64,000 nucleotides of DNA from Natronogracilivirga saccharolytica (GTDB lineage Bacteria; Bacteroidota; Rhodothermia; Balneolales; Natronogracilivirgulaceae): the NCBI RefSeq assembly GCF_017921895.1, contig NZ_JAFIDN010000006.1, forward strand, positions 158,731 through 222,730. Reading direction: 5' to 3'. Within the stretch, counting starts at the first letter, position 1. Each line of letters opens with the position of its first letter. A program made the position numbers and the translations under genes. Of the stretch, positions 45,401 through 54,200 are shown one piece after another. Under the pieces are notes generated by a model. The model ran no database searches. It was given only the letters and a program-made list of their open reading frames with translations, and was not told the DNA's origin.

Positions 45401-45893
45401 TGACCCGGTCACCTATGAAGGAAACGACGAATCCGGCCACAGCCTTGATTTTGAACTTGTCGAACTTCCGGGAATTCTGGAAAACAAACCCTATGCCGAA
45501 ATCGCCTGGCGATACTATTATACCGGTGATGACAGGGATGAGGACGGTCACGACCGGGACGAACTCCGGGTTGGCGGCATTCATGTGAAGGGCGATCCGC
45601 TTCTGATGCACGATGGCGAACCTGTCCGGGATCATGGCATCCTCCCCAATTATCCGAATCCATTCAATAATTCCACAACTATTCAGTTTACTCTGCCCGA
45701 AGAATCCAGGGTGAGTATCACTATTTATGATGTCAACGGCAGGCGTGTGAAAACACTCCGCGACAACGTCCGGCTTTCTGCCGGATACCACAGCTTCCAG
45801 GTGGATGCCTCCCGCCTGGCAAGCGGCATGTATATCTACAGAGTTGAAACGCCTGATTGGACCGGGCACGAGAAAATGACAATTATCCGGTAA
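42420..45893 (+). CDS. Secreted CotH-family kinase with lamin-tail and sorting domains (copy 2)
   Basis: 1157 residues. Order as in copy 1: signal region (about 1-45), lamin-tail domain (KVYINEILATNHNDI, about 65-190), chitobiase-like module (YTLDGSLPDTTSPRYTG), CotH kinase domain (about 350-740) with IRIHGGASRSLSMKSLRFYA, GEYWGIQNFRERYDTDY and RWRWMLVDTDAAFGGLNP, then an extra beta-sandwich region of about 200 residues not present in copy 1, and a sorting domain (NYPNPFNNST to HEKMTIIR). The D-x-D-x-x-FG catalytic segment reads VDTDAAFG rather than FDLDATFG. It probably acts on surface proteins. Confidence 0.9.
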   Translation: MIRFVSLTRFSATIFRSAAIALIFMAAVLLLAVTATTSPGTGLALNINAHANGTNSGSNNALSATPKVYINEILATNHNDIEDEDGDNVPWIELYNAESEPVNLHQVGLSDDPDRPWRWQFPDVTIEPGEFMLIFASGKDRRDPDRQLHANFRVSRDGEQISLTDINGNTIDLVPPIPMEPDISYGRLPDGSDHFQFFRFPTPGQSNESDGFLEDIDPPGFSRSGGFYHSGFDLELTAGPGDAEIRYTLDGSLPDTTSPRYTGPIRITDRSSEPNNLSMIKTSPPGIVPTTGFRWIEPLENIFKGTVVRARVFREGARPSPVVTHSYFIDDQGPDRYHLPVVSVVTDSLHLFDYERGIYVPGKVYDDRAEGADDSHLIGNFSERGREWERPATFELFDEHGNLEHVQDIGIRIHGGASRSLSMKSLRFYARSDYGENRINHRIFPDLPYDSYNRLILRNSGQDFFVRSTMFRDAFLQELVRDFNFDTQAYRPVIVFINGEYWGIQNFRERYDTDYLARNYNVDAGRIDMLEDNAEIQEGSNEHYNEMLDYIRENDITRDHHYEHITTMIDVDNFLDYISTQAFIRNIDWPGNNNDYWRLQTEYDPDAPPGHDGRWRWMLVDTDAAFGGLNPFRVTSYDMMNHMTNPNYGNWPNPAWSTFLIRELLENETFRNDFINRSVDYMNSVFHPEHVISLIDKFEANLEPVIEEHIMRWGQIESKERWRFYIDRMRKFAEERPQYHFEHIAKYFDLKGTAELTIDVSSLKKGRVQINSLKIDEHLEGPASSENTYPWKGTYFREFPVTLVAHPYDGYRFSHWEGKGVSDGYPEDTLQVRPRGNMEIKAVFVPGERSKDRYPEPHQLSNDAYFLETWDADEEPGSYPENMVFMYMENHDPRDDDEVAGFTSGPYNSSIGSRINGLGSNGFSFLNTSEPDIDGYPGRRLGAASLALDTREMKNIRVSWTGGTVEPGSKRYGLRLQYRINGEGSFQDVTDEHGDPVTYEGNDESGHSLDFELVELPGILENKPYAEIAWRYYYTGDDRDEDGHDRDELRVGGIHVKGDPLLMHDGEPVRDHGILPNYPNPFNNSTTIQFTLPEESRVSITIYDVNGRRVKTLRDNVRLSAGYHSFQVDASRLASGMYIYRVETPDWTGHEKMTIIR

Positions 45894-45967
45894 AGCTTTT
45901 TCTCTAATACAAAATTTCTCTATAATTAGCGGAAATTTCATATCTGACACCTGCAACATTTACTTTC

Positions 45968-47152
45968 ATGTCCGGATTCCATCCGCAAAAAGTATTTATT
46001 TCGGCATGCTTTGGAATGCTCATCTATGGCATCGTCATGACGGTGCTGGGTTCTATTCTTCCGTCGGTGATTCTCAAGTTTGATCTGGACAAGGCCGATG
46101 CCGGGTCTCTTTTTGTGATGCTCAGTTTCGGAATTGTCGGTGGATCCCTTGTTTTTGGTCCGCTTGTAGACCGTTTCGGATACAAGCCGCTGCTGACCGC
46201 AAGTGCCGGTCTGATCATTCTGACGTTTCAGGGTATTGCCCACGCACCATCGGTTTACCTGCTCTATGCTGCCATCTTTTGTACCGGTTTTGCCGGCGGA
46301 GCCATCAACGGCGGGACCAACGCCCTTGTTTCCGATATCAGTGAAGGTCGCCGCGGTTCACGACTTACCTATCTCGGTGTATTTTTCGGAATCGGGGCTT
46401 TTGGCGTGCCACTCCTGCTCGGCTCCCTGCTCGACCGCTTCTCCTACGAAGCAATTATTTCAACGGTCGGCGCCATGATCGTGCTGCCACTGCTGCTGTT
46501 TTTGGTACTGCAATTCCCGCGCCCCAAACACAACCGCGGCTTTCCACTGACCGAAAGCGCCGGCCTGTTCCGGCAGCGGCCCCTTATTCTATTTGGATTT
46601 GTGCTGTTCTTTCAGGGCGGACTCGAGATGTCCATGGGCGGTTGGTCAGCCACCTATTTTCTCGAGGTTCACGAAGTTGCCTCCCGCTATTCCGTGCTGC
46701 TTCTGTCACTTTTCTGGTTCGGCCTGACACTGGCACGATTTTTCCAGGGCCGGATACTTCTGAGCATGTCCGGATCGACGGTGCTTGATATCAGTTTTGC
46801 GCTGTCCCTGGCCGGATCACTTGTATTGCTGCTTTCCGGCCACACCGGGATCGCCGTGGCCGGTCTGTTTGTAGTCGGCATCGGCTTTGCCGCCATCTTT
46901 CCGGTAATTCTCTCCTTTGTTGGTGAAATGTATGCCCGGCTTTCCGGAACCGCATTCAGCATCGTCTTTGTCATTGCCCTCGGGGGTGGCATGAGTGTCC
47001 CATGGCTCATTGGCATTCTGGCTGACCGGATCGGGCTGCAGACGGCAATGATGATTATCCCCTTTTGCGTTGCCGGCGGATTTATAGTATATCGCGTTGC
47101 GATGAGATATCAGAACCGGTCAGAAGTTGTATCAGCCGGAGAAACGGCATGA
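45968..47152 (+). CDS. MFS transporter
   Basis: 394 residues, 12 hydrophobic segments. Major-facilitator marks include the loop FGPLVDRFGYKPLL between helices 2 and 3 and a related LGSLLDRFSYEA in the first half. The layout resembles FucP-like sugar permeases or related exporters, but the substrate is unknown. It follows CotH copy 2 after 75 nt on the same strand but is not obviously part of that operon. Confidence 0.9.
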   Translation: MSGFHPQKVFISACFGMLIYGIVMTVLGSILPSVILKFDLDKADAGSLFVMLSFGIVGGSLVFGPLVDRFGYKPLLTASAGLIILTFQGIAHAPSVYLLYAAIFCTGFAGGAINGGTNALVSDISEGRRGSRLTYLGVFFGIGAFGVPLLLGSLLDRFSYEAIISTVGAMIVLPLLLFLVLQFPRPKHNRGFPLTESAGLFRQRPLILFGFVLFFQGGLEMSMGGWSATYFLEVHEVASRYSVLLLSLFWFGLTLARFFQGRILLSMSGSTVLDISFALSLAGSLVLLLSGHTGIAVAGLFVVGIGFAAIFPVILSFVGEMYARLSGTAFSIVFVIALGGGMSVPWLIGILADRIGLQTAMMIIPFCVAGGFIVYRVAMRYQNRSEVVSAGETA

Positions 47153-47218
47153 TGTTTTGGCATTTCTGTTTTTAATCATGCCACTTTAGATTCAGGTCAT
47201 CGATTACTCACGATTCAG

Positions 47219-47394
47219 GGTGTACGAATACCCTGGTTGTCCGGACTCTGGATGTTCTGATACCCGGGTTGATCGGACCCCGGGTGTTTGGATCCCGAAG
47301 TGTTCACGACCCCGGGTGTTCGGATCCTCAGGTGTTCACGTCCCCGGGTGTTCGGATCCTCAGGTGTTCACGTCCCCGGGTGTTCAGTACCCTG
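47219..47394 (+). repeat. Tandem array of eleven 16-bp units
   Basis: Eleven consecutive 16-nt units from 47219, consensus GGTGTTCNGATCCCCG. Units 7-10 alternate GGTGTTCGGATCCTCA and GGTGTTCACGTCCCCG exactly, giving a perfect 32-bp higher-order repeat. The first five and the last copies are diverged. 16 is not a multiple of three, so the frame rotates along the array, arguing against coding. Confidence 0.9.
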
Positions 47395-47411
47395 TCCGGC
47401 CATGGATATTT

Positions 47412-47438
47412 CATCAGAAAATGACGATAATCCGGTAG
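47412..47438 (+). pseudogene. Remnant of type IX-like sorting tail (HQKMTIIR-stop)
   Basis: Directly after the 16-bp array the sequence reads CAT CAG AAA ATG ACG ATA ATC CGG TAG, that is HQKMTIIR and stop. The same tail ends both CotH proteins (SRKMTIIR and HEKMTIIR), and 14 nt (AAAATGACGATAAT) are identical to the end of CotH copy 1. It appears to be the 3' end of a lost or recombined gene. Confidence 0.55.
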
Positions 47439-47498
47439 TATTCTGTAACCTGTTGCGCTGAATGTTACTGACATCCGCCACCACAACTCCCTGCCACC

Positions 47499-48902
47499 AT
47501 GACTTTGTCCCCGCTGGATAGCAAAACCATAATTGAACCGTTCCGCATCCGGTCTGTTGAGCCGATTCAATTTACCGATATGGAGGAGCGGAAACGGCTT
47601 TTGAAAGAGGCGCGATGGAATCCATTTTTGCTGAAGGCCGAAGATGTGCTCATAGACCTGTTAACCGACAGCGGGACCGGGGCGATGTCTTCCCGCCAAT
47701 GGTCGGCCATGATTGAAAGCGACGAATCGTATGCCGGTTCCTCATCCTACTACAAATTCGACTCAGCTGTCCGGGACATCACCGGTTTCAGGCATGTCAT
47801 CCCGACACATCAGGGCCGCGCTGCTGAAAATATTTTGTTCAGCCTGATGGTGTCCGCCGGTCAGAGTGTCATTCCCAACAACACCCATTTTGATACGACC
47901 CGTGCCCATGTGGAGCACAAGGGTGGTGAGGCCCGGGATTTGCTGATCGCCGAGGGCTACCGTCCGCAGACCGATCATCCATTCAAGGGGAACATGGATA
48001 CCGATAAACTGGAGTCGACGATACGTGACGTCGGGGCAGACCGCATCCCGGTCATCATGCTTACGGTTACCAACAATTCCGGAGGCGGTCAGCCGGTCAG
48101 CATGGCAAACATCCGTGAGGTATCCCGCATTGCCCGGAAGTACGGCATCCCCTTTTTTCTGGATGCCTGCCGGTTTGCGGAAAACTGCTGGTTCATCAAA
48201 ACAAGAGAACCCGGTTTCGAACATTCGTCGCCCATTGAGATTGCCAGGGAGCTGTTCAGCTACGCCGACGGCTGCACCATGAGCGCAAAAAAGGACGGCA
48301 TGTCAAATATTGGCGGTTTTCTGGCACTAAATGATGATGACATGGCCCGGCAGTGCCGCAGCCTCAGCATTTTGACGGAGGGGTTTCCGACGTATGGCGG
48401 CATGGCCGGTTATGATATGGAAGCCGTTGCCGCTGGCTTGCATGAAGCGCTCGATGAGGGATATCTGCGCTATCGCATCCGGTCCACCGCCTATCTCGGT
48501 GAAAAGCTCACGGATGCGGGAATCGCCATCATCCGGCCAACAGGCGGGCATGCGGTTTACATCGATGCCCGGGAGATGCTGCCACACATCCCGTCGCTGC
48601 AATATCCGGCCTGGAGTCTTACCAACGCTCTTTATCTGACCGGCGGCATCCGGGCTGTGGAGATCGGAAGTGTGATGTTCGGATTGCAGCCGGACGGCAC
48701 CGAACGCGAAGCGCCGATGGAGCTGGTGCGGCTGGCCATTCCCCGGCGCGTCTACACGCAGAGCCATATTGATTATCTGGCAGAGGTGGTCATTCACACG
48801 TACCGGCAGCGGGAACATCTTTGCGGTTATCGCATTACTGATGCTCCGAGTGTGCTGCGCCATTTTTCGGCTGAGCTGGAGCCGCTGGAAGGTGATCAGT
48901 GA
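47499..48902 (+). CDS. tnaA: Tryptophanase (beta-eliminating lyase)
   Basis: 467 residues; a PLP enzyme that splits tryptophan to indole, pyruvate and ammonia. Motifs: DLLTDSGTGAMSSRQWSAM, IPTHQGRAAENI, FDTTRAHVEH, NNSGGGQPVSMANI, the PLP lysine in MSAKKDGMSNIGGF, EGFPTYGGMAGYDMEAV and GIRAVEIGSVMFG. The C-terminal segment GIRAVEIGS and QSHIDY favours tryptophanase over tyrosine phenol-lyase, while NIGGF recalls the latter, so the substrate should be treated as probable. No tryptophan permease or leader-peptide arrangement is visible; the 16-bp array lies upstream. Confidence 0.85.
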   Translation: MTLSPLDSKTIIEPFRIRSVEPIQFTDMEERKRLLKEARWNPFLLKAEDVLIDLLTDSGTGAMSSRQWSAMIESDESYAGSSSYYKFDSAVRDITGFRHVIPTHQGRAAENILFSLMVSAGQSVIPNNTHFDTTRAHVEHKGGEARDLLIAEGYRPQTDHPFKGNMDTDKLESTIRDVGADRIPVIMLTVTNNSGGGQPVSMANIREVSRIARKYGIPFFLDACRFAENCWFIKTREPGFEHSSPIEIARELFSYADGCTMSAKKDGMSNIGGFLALNDDDMARQCRSLSILTEGFPTYGGMAGYDMEAVAAGLHEALDEGYLRYRIRSTAYLGEKLTDAGIAIIRPTGGHAVYIDAREMLPHIPSLQYPAWSLTNALYLTGGIRAVEIGSVMFGLQPDGTEREAPMELVRLAIPRRVYTQSHIDYLAEVVIHTYRQREHLCGYRITDAPSVLRHFSAELEPLEGDQ

Positions 48903-48906
48903 TCAG

Positions 48907-48950
48907 TAAAACAGTGTATCATGTTTTATAAAACAGTGTATCATGTTTTA
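48907..48950 (+). repeat. Two identical tandem 22-nt hairpin units after tnaA
   Basis: Units at 48907-48928 and 48929-48950 are identical. Each is an inverted repeat, TAAAACA-N8-TGTTTTA, so two short AT-rich stem-loops stand in a row immediately after the tnaA stop. They could form a transcription end or an RNA-stability element; the stems are weak. Confidence 0.8.
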
Positions 48951-48978
48951 TGCGTGTATTTCCGGATCCCTTTTGTGT

Positions 48979-49096
48979 CGCCAGATATGATTGCTTGATC
49001 GGAATGTAATCATGTCATGTGCATGTATATCTTGGTATAGATCCGGGTACCTGTTATTTCGCCAGATACGATTTAATGACCGGAAGTCAATCATGT
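48979..49096 (+). repeat. Imperfect 37-nt direct repeat, two copies
   Basis: CGCCAGATATGATTG... at 48979-49015 and CGCCAGATACGATTT... at 49060-49096 match at 29 of 37 positions, 81 nt apart. Each ends AATCATGT. Both are in the convergent gap between tnaA and the fibronectin-domain gene. Confidence 0.6.
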
Positions 49097-49143
49097 GTTC
49101 GTATACCCTGATGCCAGTCCTGTCATGAGTATTTCATGCAGAA

Positions 49144-51219
49144 TCAATCCCGTGCCTGCCGTGCTGATCCCGGGCGGCTGCGGTTGCCCGATTCATCGAC
49201 GGCAAGAACGCGGTACCACAGACCCGCTTCCCCGTCAGGATCAACCAATTCGGTATCTTCGGTTATTTCGTCGGTAATTTCTTCATATACCCCGTTGGAT
49301 AACGTCGCCCGCTTTACCACATAACCATCAAGATCCCGCGCCGGTGAACGCTCCCAGGTAACACGCACGCCATCATCCGTTTCATTGGCCTGTACATTCC
49401 GAACCGACGGCGGAGGATTTTGATCCCGGACATGCAGTTCTTCGGCATGAACCGGTTCGCTTTCGTTTCCGACCGAATCCACCGCTGTGGCGTGGTAATT
49501 GTAGACCAGTCCGGTCTGAATATCTTCATCCTGAAGAAACCGTCGTCCGCGAGGACGTTCCGTCACGGTTGTATCACCCGTTTCCGAGACTCTGTAGACA
49601 TTATAGGAAGTAACCGATGTCGATGCAGAGGCACTCCAGCTTAGCTGCGCCCGGTTTCCGCTACCCAGATCCGCCTGCAGCGTGGCCGGCGGTTCGGGTG
49701 GAGTCAGTACCGGCATTTGCTTGACGATAAACACGGTATCACTGCGCAATCCCTGCCTGTTGGCGGCAACGACTCCGTATTCATAGTACCGGCCTTCTTC
49801 AAATCCTTCACCGGCCACCCCCTGATCTACCAGCCTCGTATCGGTCAGCTGCCCCTCGTTGATCTGGGAGAAGGCTTCATCACTTTCTCCTTCATGACTG
49901 TAGGGGCGTCGCAGCACAACATAGGTGTTGAACAGCGTATCCTGTTCCGGATTCTGCCAGTCCAGCTCAATTACCATTTCCTCTTCATCCACTGAAGCGG
50001 AAAGATCTGCCGGAGTAGGGGGATAATGGACAGCAATGATGTTTTCGATTGCCGGATTGCCCGGTTCGCTACGTATGCCTGATTCTGACTCGGCAATGAC
50101 GAAGTAGTGATAATGATAGCCGGATTCCAGGGTGCGGTCTGTAAACCGCGGATCATCAACATCGATCAGTTCATCGTTCAGATATGTGGTGTCTTCGGTC
50201 TGGGTATTGATGCGCCTTACATGATATCCGGCAACTCCCGCATCCGAACTCACAGGCCATGTTAGCTCCACCGTTCCGTCAACAACAGTGGAAAAAACTT
50301 CCAGGATGGACTCCGGCTGCCGCTTATCCACCAGCGACACCTCAACCGGGTCGGCAAGGATTCTGTTTTCACCAGTGATATCAAATGCAGCTACAGCAAA
50401 CTCTGCGGTTTCGATCTCACGGTCTACAGGGAACCGGTACTCAAATTCCGTTTGTCCTTCCAGACGCAGACGTGACTCTTTCGTTACTTTTTCGAAATAC
50501 TCCTCATTTTCGGGCTTCATATAAACCTCAAAACGTATCACGACCTCATCGTCCGTTCCTGTTCCGTGAGCGGGATACTCCCAGCGGACGGAGACATCCC
50601 TGCCCTGGCGCTTGATTTCTTCCATTTCGGGCGGGTCGATTGACAGGGGTTCGAGAACAAGCTCCTCTTCCAGTTCCCGTCCGGTCGGTTCACCCCGCTG
50701 GTTGACCATCTCAAAACGGTATCGCACAGATTCTTCCTTGACAGGATCCTCATCCACATACAGCATACCCATAGCCCGGGCAACTTCGGGGAACGTAAAT
50801 GCAAGCAAACCGCGGTCAAATGCATTTCCCCGCAGAAAGAAAAATACCTCCTGAGGGGTATCTGCATCTTCGAGTGCCGACTCTATATCGGAATACATAT
50901 CACCTGTCATTCTGCGGAATTCATTGCCGCTGCTTGCCGGGTACACAGGTTCTTCGGTCAGTCTGACCTCTTCCCCGTCGTGTTCACGGTAAACATGATA
51001 ACCATGTCCAAGTGGCAGCACCATATCCTCATCATGATAGATGTACGCATCATCGTCGGGAGTGAGCACACCAATTAGCGTCGGATCTTCATCCGGTGCG
51101 ATCTGTGCCCGGGCCGGAATAACCACAAGGCCGCTCAGAATAAGCGAAACAAACATGATTTTGATCATATGGCTTTTCGCCCGGTTTTCAATACGTATTT
51201 TTGAGAATAACAGGTGCAT
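49144..51219 (-). CDS. Secreted fibronectin type III repeat protein
   Basis: 691 residues. A signal peptide is carried by MIKIMFVSLILSGLVVIPAR (ATG at residue 18, nt 51168, may be the true start). About five fibronectin type III modules follow, recognisable by repeated Trp and Tyr/V-x-R patterns: WEYPAHGTG (about 220), LTWPVSSDAGVAGYHVRRIN (about 320), IELDWQNPEQ (about 430), AQLSWSASASTSVTSYNVYR (about 535) and VRVTWERSPARDLDGYVVKR (about 630). No C-terminal sorting tail is present. It starts 10 nt after the giant-protein stop, so the two are almost certainly co-transcribed, and it probably works with the giant protein on the cell surface or in the periplasm. Confidence 0.85.
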   Translation of the reverse strand: MHLLFSKIRIENRAKSHMIKIMFVSLILSGLVVIPARAQIAPDEDPTLIGVLTPDDDAYIYHDEDMVLPLGHGYHVYREHDGEEVRLTEEPVYPASSGNEFRRMTGDMYSDIESALEDADTPQEVFFFLRGNAFDRGLLAFTFPEVARAMGMLYVDEDPVKEESVRYRFEMVNQRGEPTGRELEEELVLEPLSIDPPEMEEIKRQGRDVSVRWEYPAHGTGTDDEVVIRFEVYMKPENEEYFEKVTKESRLRLEGQTEFEYRFPVDREIETAEFAVAAFDITGENRILADPVEVSLVDKRQPESILEVFSTVVDGTVELTWPVSSDAGVAGYHVRRINTQTEDTTYLNDELIDVDDPRFTDRTLESGYHYHYFVIAESESGIRSEPGNPAIENIIAVHYPPTPADLSASVDEEEMVIELDWQNPEQDTLFNTYVVLRRPYSHEGESDEAFSQINEGQLTDTRLVDQGVAGEGFEEGRYYEYGVVAANRQGLRSDTVFIVKQMPVLTPPEPPATLQADLGSGNRAQLSWSASASTSVTSYNVYRVSETGDTTVTERPRGRRFLQDEDIQTGLVYNYHATAVDSVGNESEPVHAEELHVRDQNPPPSVRNVQANETDDGVRVTWERSPARDLDGYVVKRATLSNGVYEEITDEITEDTELVDPDGEAGLWYRVLAVDESGNRSRPGSARQARD

Positions 51220-51229
51220 AAAGATTCTG

Positions 51230-54200
51230 CTAAAAATTAAATTGAGTTGGCTGATACTGCTGATATCCCTGGAACTGCACGTTCAGTTCAAGGGTCGGCA
51301 CATCTTCCCAAACGATGGTCTGAAGCCCGGCGGCATTGGTAACCCGGGCATATACCCTGACATCAGAAATCTCATGCTCGTCCGGAATGGAATAGTTCCT
51401 GTTGAATGTAAGATTCCATGTCTGCGGAGTCGAAGGACTGTATATGGTATGCCAGCCTTCAATCACACTTGATGTGCCGTCAGATATTTCGTTAATAAAC
51501 AGCTCCACCGACTCCACTCCCGAGACCGGATCCTGAACATCCGAAAGTGAAACATCCAGTGAGCCGTCTGATGCTATGGAGAGTTCCATCTCCGGTTCAT
51601 CAGGTGGATTACTGTCGATAATGAACGGCCCGGTCGCAATCATTTTTGACCTGGTACCCTGATTATTTACACCTCTGACCGTTATATAGATATCCTCTCC
51701 TTCTGGAAGTTCGTCCTTGTCGAAAGATACATAAGGCGCTTCATCAGAGAGATGACCAGGAACGGCGTGCACGACATCAAAATCCATATCGTCATCATCC
51801 GGCCATCCGCGGATATCCGTTCCTCCCGGCGAAGACCCTACGGCAAACTGATGGCCTTTCATGCCGGATTCGGCATCATAAGAACGTTTGGTTATGTAGG
51901 CACGGATCTCATTGGAAGCTTTGTATCCGTTGACAGACGGCTGGCTCGGCGGGTTGGGATCATGAGGATAGGACGGGCCAATCGTGTAGACTTCGCTGGT
52001 CAGTCCGGCATTGTTAACAGCCCGCACATGAACATGCAATTTGTCAGTAAAGTCGAAATCCAGCGATTCATGCGCCCCCTGCCCGCTCACGATGGACACC
52101 TCGTTATCTTCGGTGGTGAATCCCTTTTCGCTGAACTTGGCATCACTATAGCTGTCACTTTCCGTCACGAGATATTCATAATGTTTTATTCCCGAAAGAT
52201 CGTCCTCTGATTCGCTCCATGCTACGGAGGGCAGCTCAGGTACGGCATCCGTGTTTGTAATTTCACCCAGCTGCTGAATGAAGTCGAGGGAATAATCCGG
52301 CGGATTATCAATCACCGGGTTCTCATCAACGGAAGGCTGGAAGAAGGATTGTGTAAACGTCAAGACTAGATCACCGCTTGGCCCGGGATCAGTAGGAGGT
52401 GTATCATCATATATCACCGGCCGCTCCTTTGTAACACCGATACCCTGATCATTAAGATTCCAGGCGCCAACGGAGAGGAAGTACATTTCTCCCAGCTCCA
52501 TATTTATGATACGGGTTTCTGCTTCCACCATTTCGGTCCAGTTGCCGGGTACATCCGGATAGGTCTGTTGGTCACCAACCAGATCCGTCTGTTCCAGCAC
52601 GTCATCTTCACCGCTGAGATGGCCGACCTGATAATCATAGTTAGCAATACTCATTTCCGGCTCATTGACCAGAACACGCATGGAAATGACTTCCGGATCA
52701 CTGGTGAAATAAGCTTCTTCGCTGGTACTTGCATATTCGAAGCCTCCCAGACCGTCGGGCTGGATCATGGAAGATTCATATTCTCCTTTACCGTAATAAT
52801 AAGCCAGATCTACCATCATATCCTCAGGCGGGCTGGTCTGGTCAGGTGAGGGCAGAATATTGTCGGACGGACTTGTATCATCACCGTACGCACCGACCTT
52901 CATGTCAAAAGTTGCACTTCGCCGGGCCGTGATACCTCCGGCACCGCGAACCCGTATCCCGACATCTACAGACCGGGTATGGGCCTCGGAATCGGGGCTG
53001 GAGATTCCATCCTCAGACCAGAGAACGACATCATCCGCGTCATCTGCGCGAACGTAAGAGTGATAACGGAAATCATCCGGGTTTCCGATGGTAAGATAGC
53101 TCCGTTCGGCTGCGGTCGCCTCCTGGCCGTAATCATTGTCCTGAAGATCCAGACTGACCTCGGCAATACCGCTTGGATGTGTAGCTTCCCAGCTGATGAC
53201 CGCACCGCCAATAAAAGTCCCCTGTTCATGGGAATTATCAACCGAAATGTCGGTTAACTCCGGGGGCTCCAGTTCCTCAAGAATATCGGCGCGCAACTGG
53301 TCATATTCATCCAGACGTCCGACTTCCACTTCTGCCTCTCCGCCTTCAGCTTCTGCTTCATCGAACATCTCGACATAGTTATCGACGATGTGATAAAGAT
53401 TGCCGAGCATATTGGCTCTGAGATTGTAAAAGTCATCTATCATTTCTGTATTCACTTCCATGATATCAACAACGGATTGACGGAAGCTTTCGTAATCGTC
53501 AGTGAACTCTCCGTTTACGAACTCAACATGTTCTTCGACCACTCTTTCATATCCCAGTACATAGATATTGTACCACAGATCCATGATATTTACTTCCAGT
53601 GAATCGAAATTCACATTATCTTCGCCGAGCTTGTCGTATACCTGGGTTTGAGCATCATAACCGCTGAAGTCATAGGGGGTGCCGGGATCCCTCGGATCAT
53701 CGGCCAGAGACTCAATCATCCGCACCCGCTCAGCCATTGTTTCACGGGCATCCTCGAAATCTTCCTGGTTTGTGTTCCTCGCGTTATGAGCATTTATTAT
53801 CGTAGGTAACAGTTCGTCTTCTATAGCAAGCTCAAAAGCGCCCTGACGTCTGCCAAACTCAAAGGCAATCCACCGGGAGTAATTAACAGTTTGCCACTGT
53901 TCATCGGCAAGAGTAGCGTAATACTTGTCAACGGCTGTAAGTGTTTCCGCGAAGTACTCGGAAACCTGATTGACGGTTGCCGACTCATCGCTTTCAGCGC
54001 CGATTCCTTCCGCAGCGACATCGATTTCAAGCAGATTATTCATCTGTTCAAGGTTGTGCCGTATGGAATCAACAGCGGCATGTATCTGCTCTTCAAGCTG
54101 GGCAATCTCCTCAGACAGATTGTTTGCACTTTCCGCCTGACTTGCAGCATCGTCTTCGTTTACCTCAAAGTCCGGCGTATTTCCTTCAGACATGGATTCA

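Noticed and set aside
45324..45959. A 211-codon minus-strand frame over the end of CotH copy 2
   Set aside because: It covers the sorting domain in antisense; no motif of its own.
47219..47394. 16-bp array as a CRISPR
   Set aside because: Units are directly adjacent without unique spacers and there are no cas genes.
47220..47438. A 72-codon frame across the 16-bp array ending in HQKMTIIR
   Set aside because: The repeat period is not a multiple of three and the peptide is repetitive Pro/Gly/Cys. Only the last nine codons resemble real coding sequence, so I report those as a remnant.
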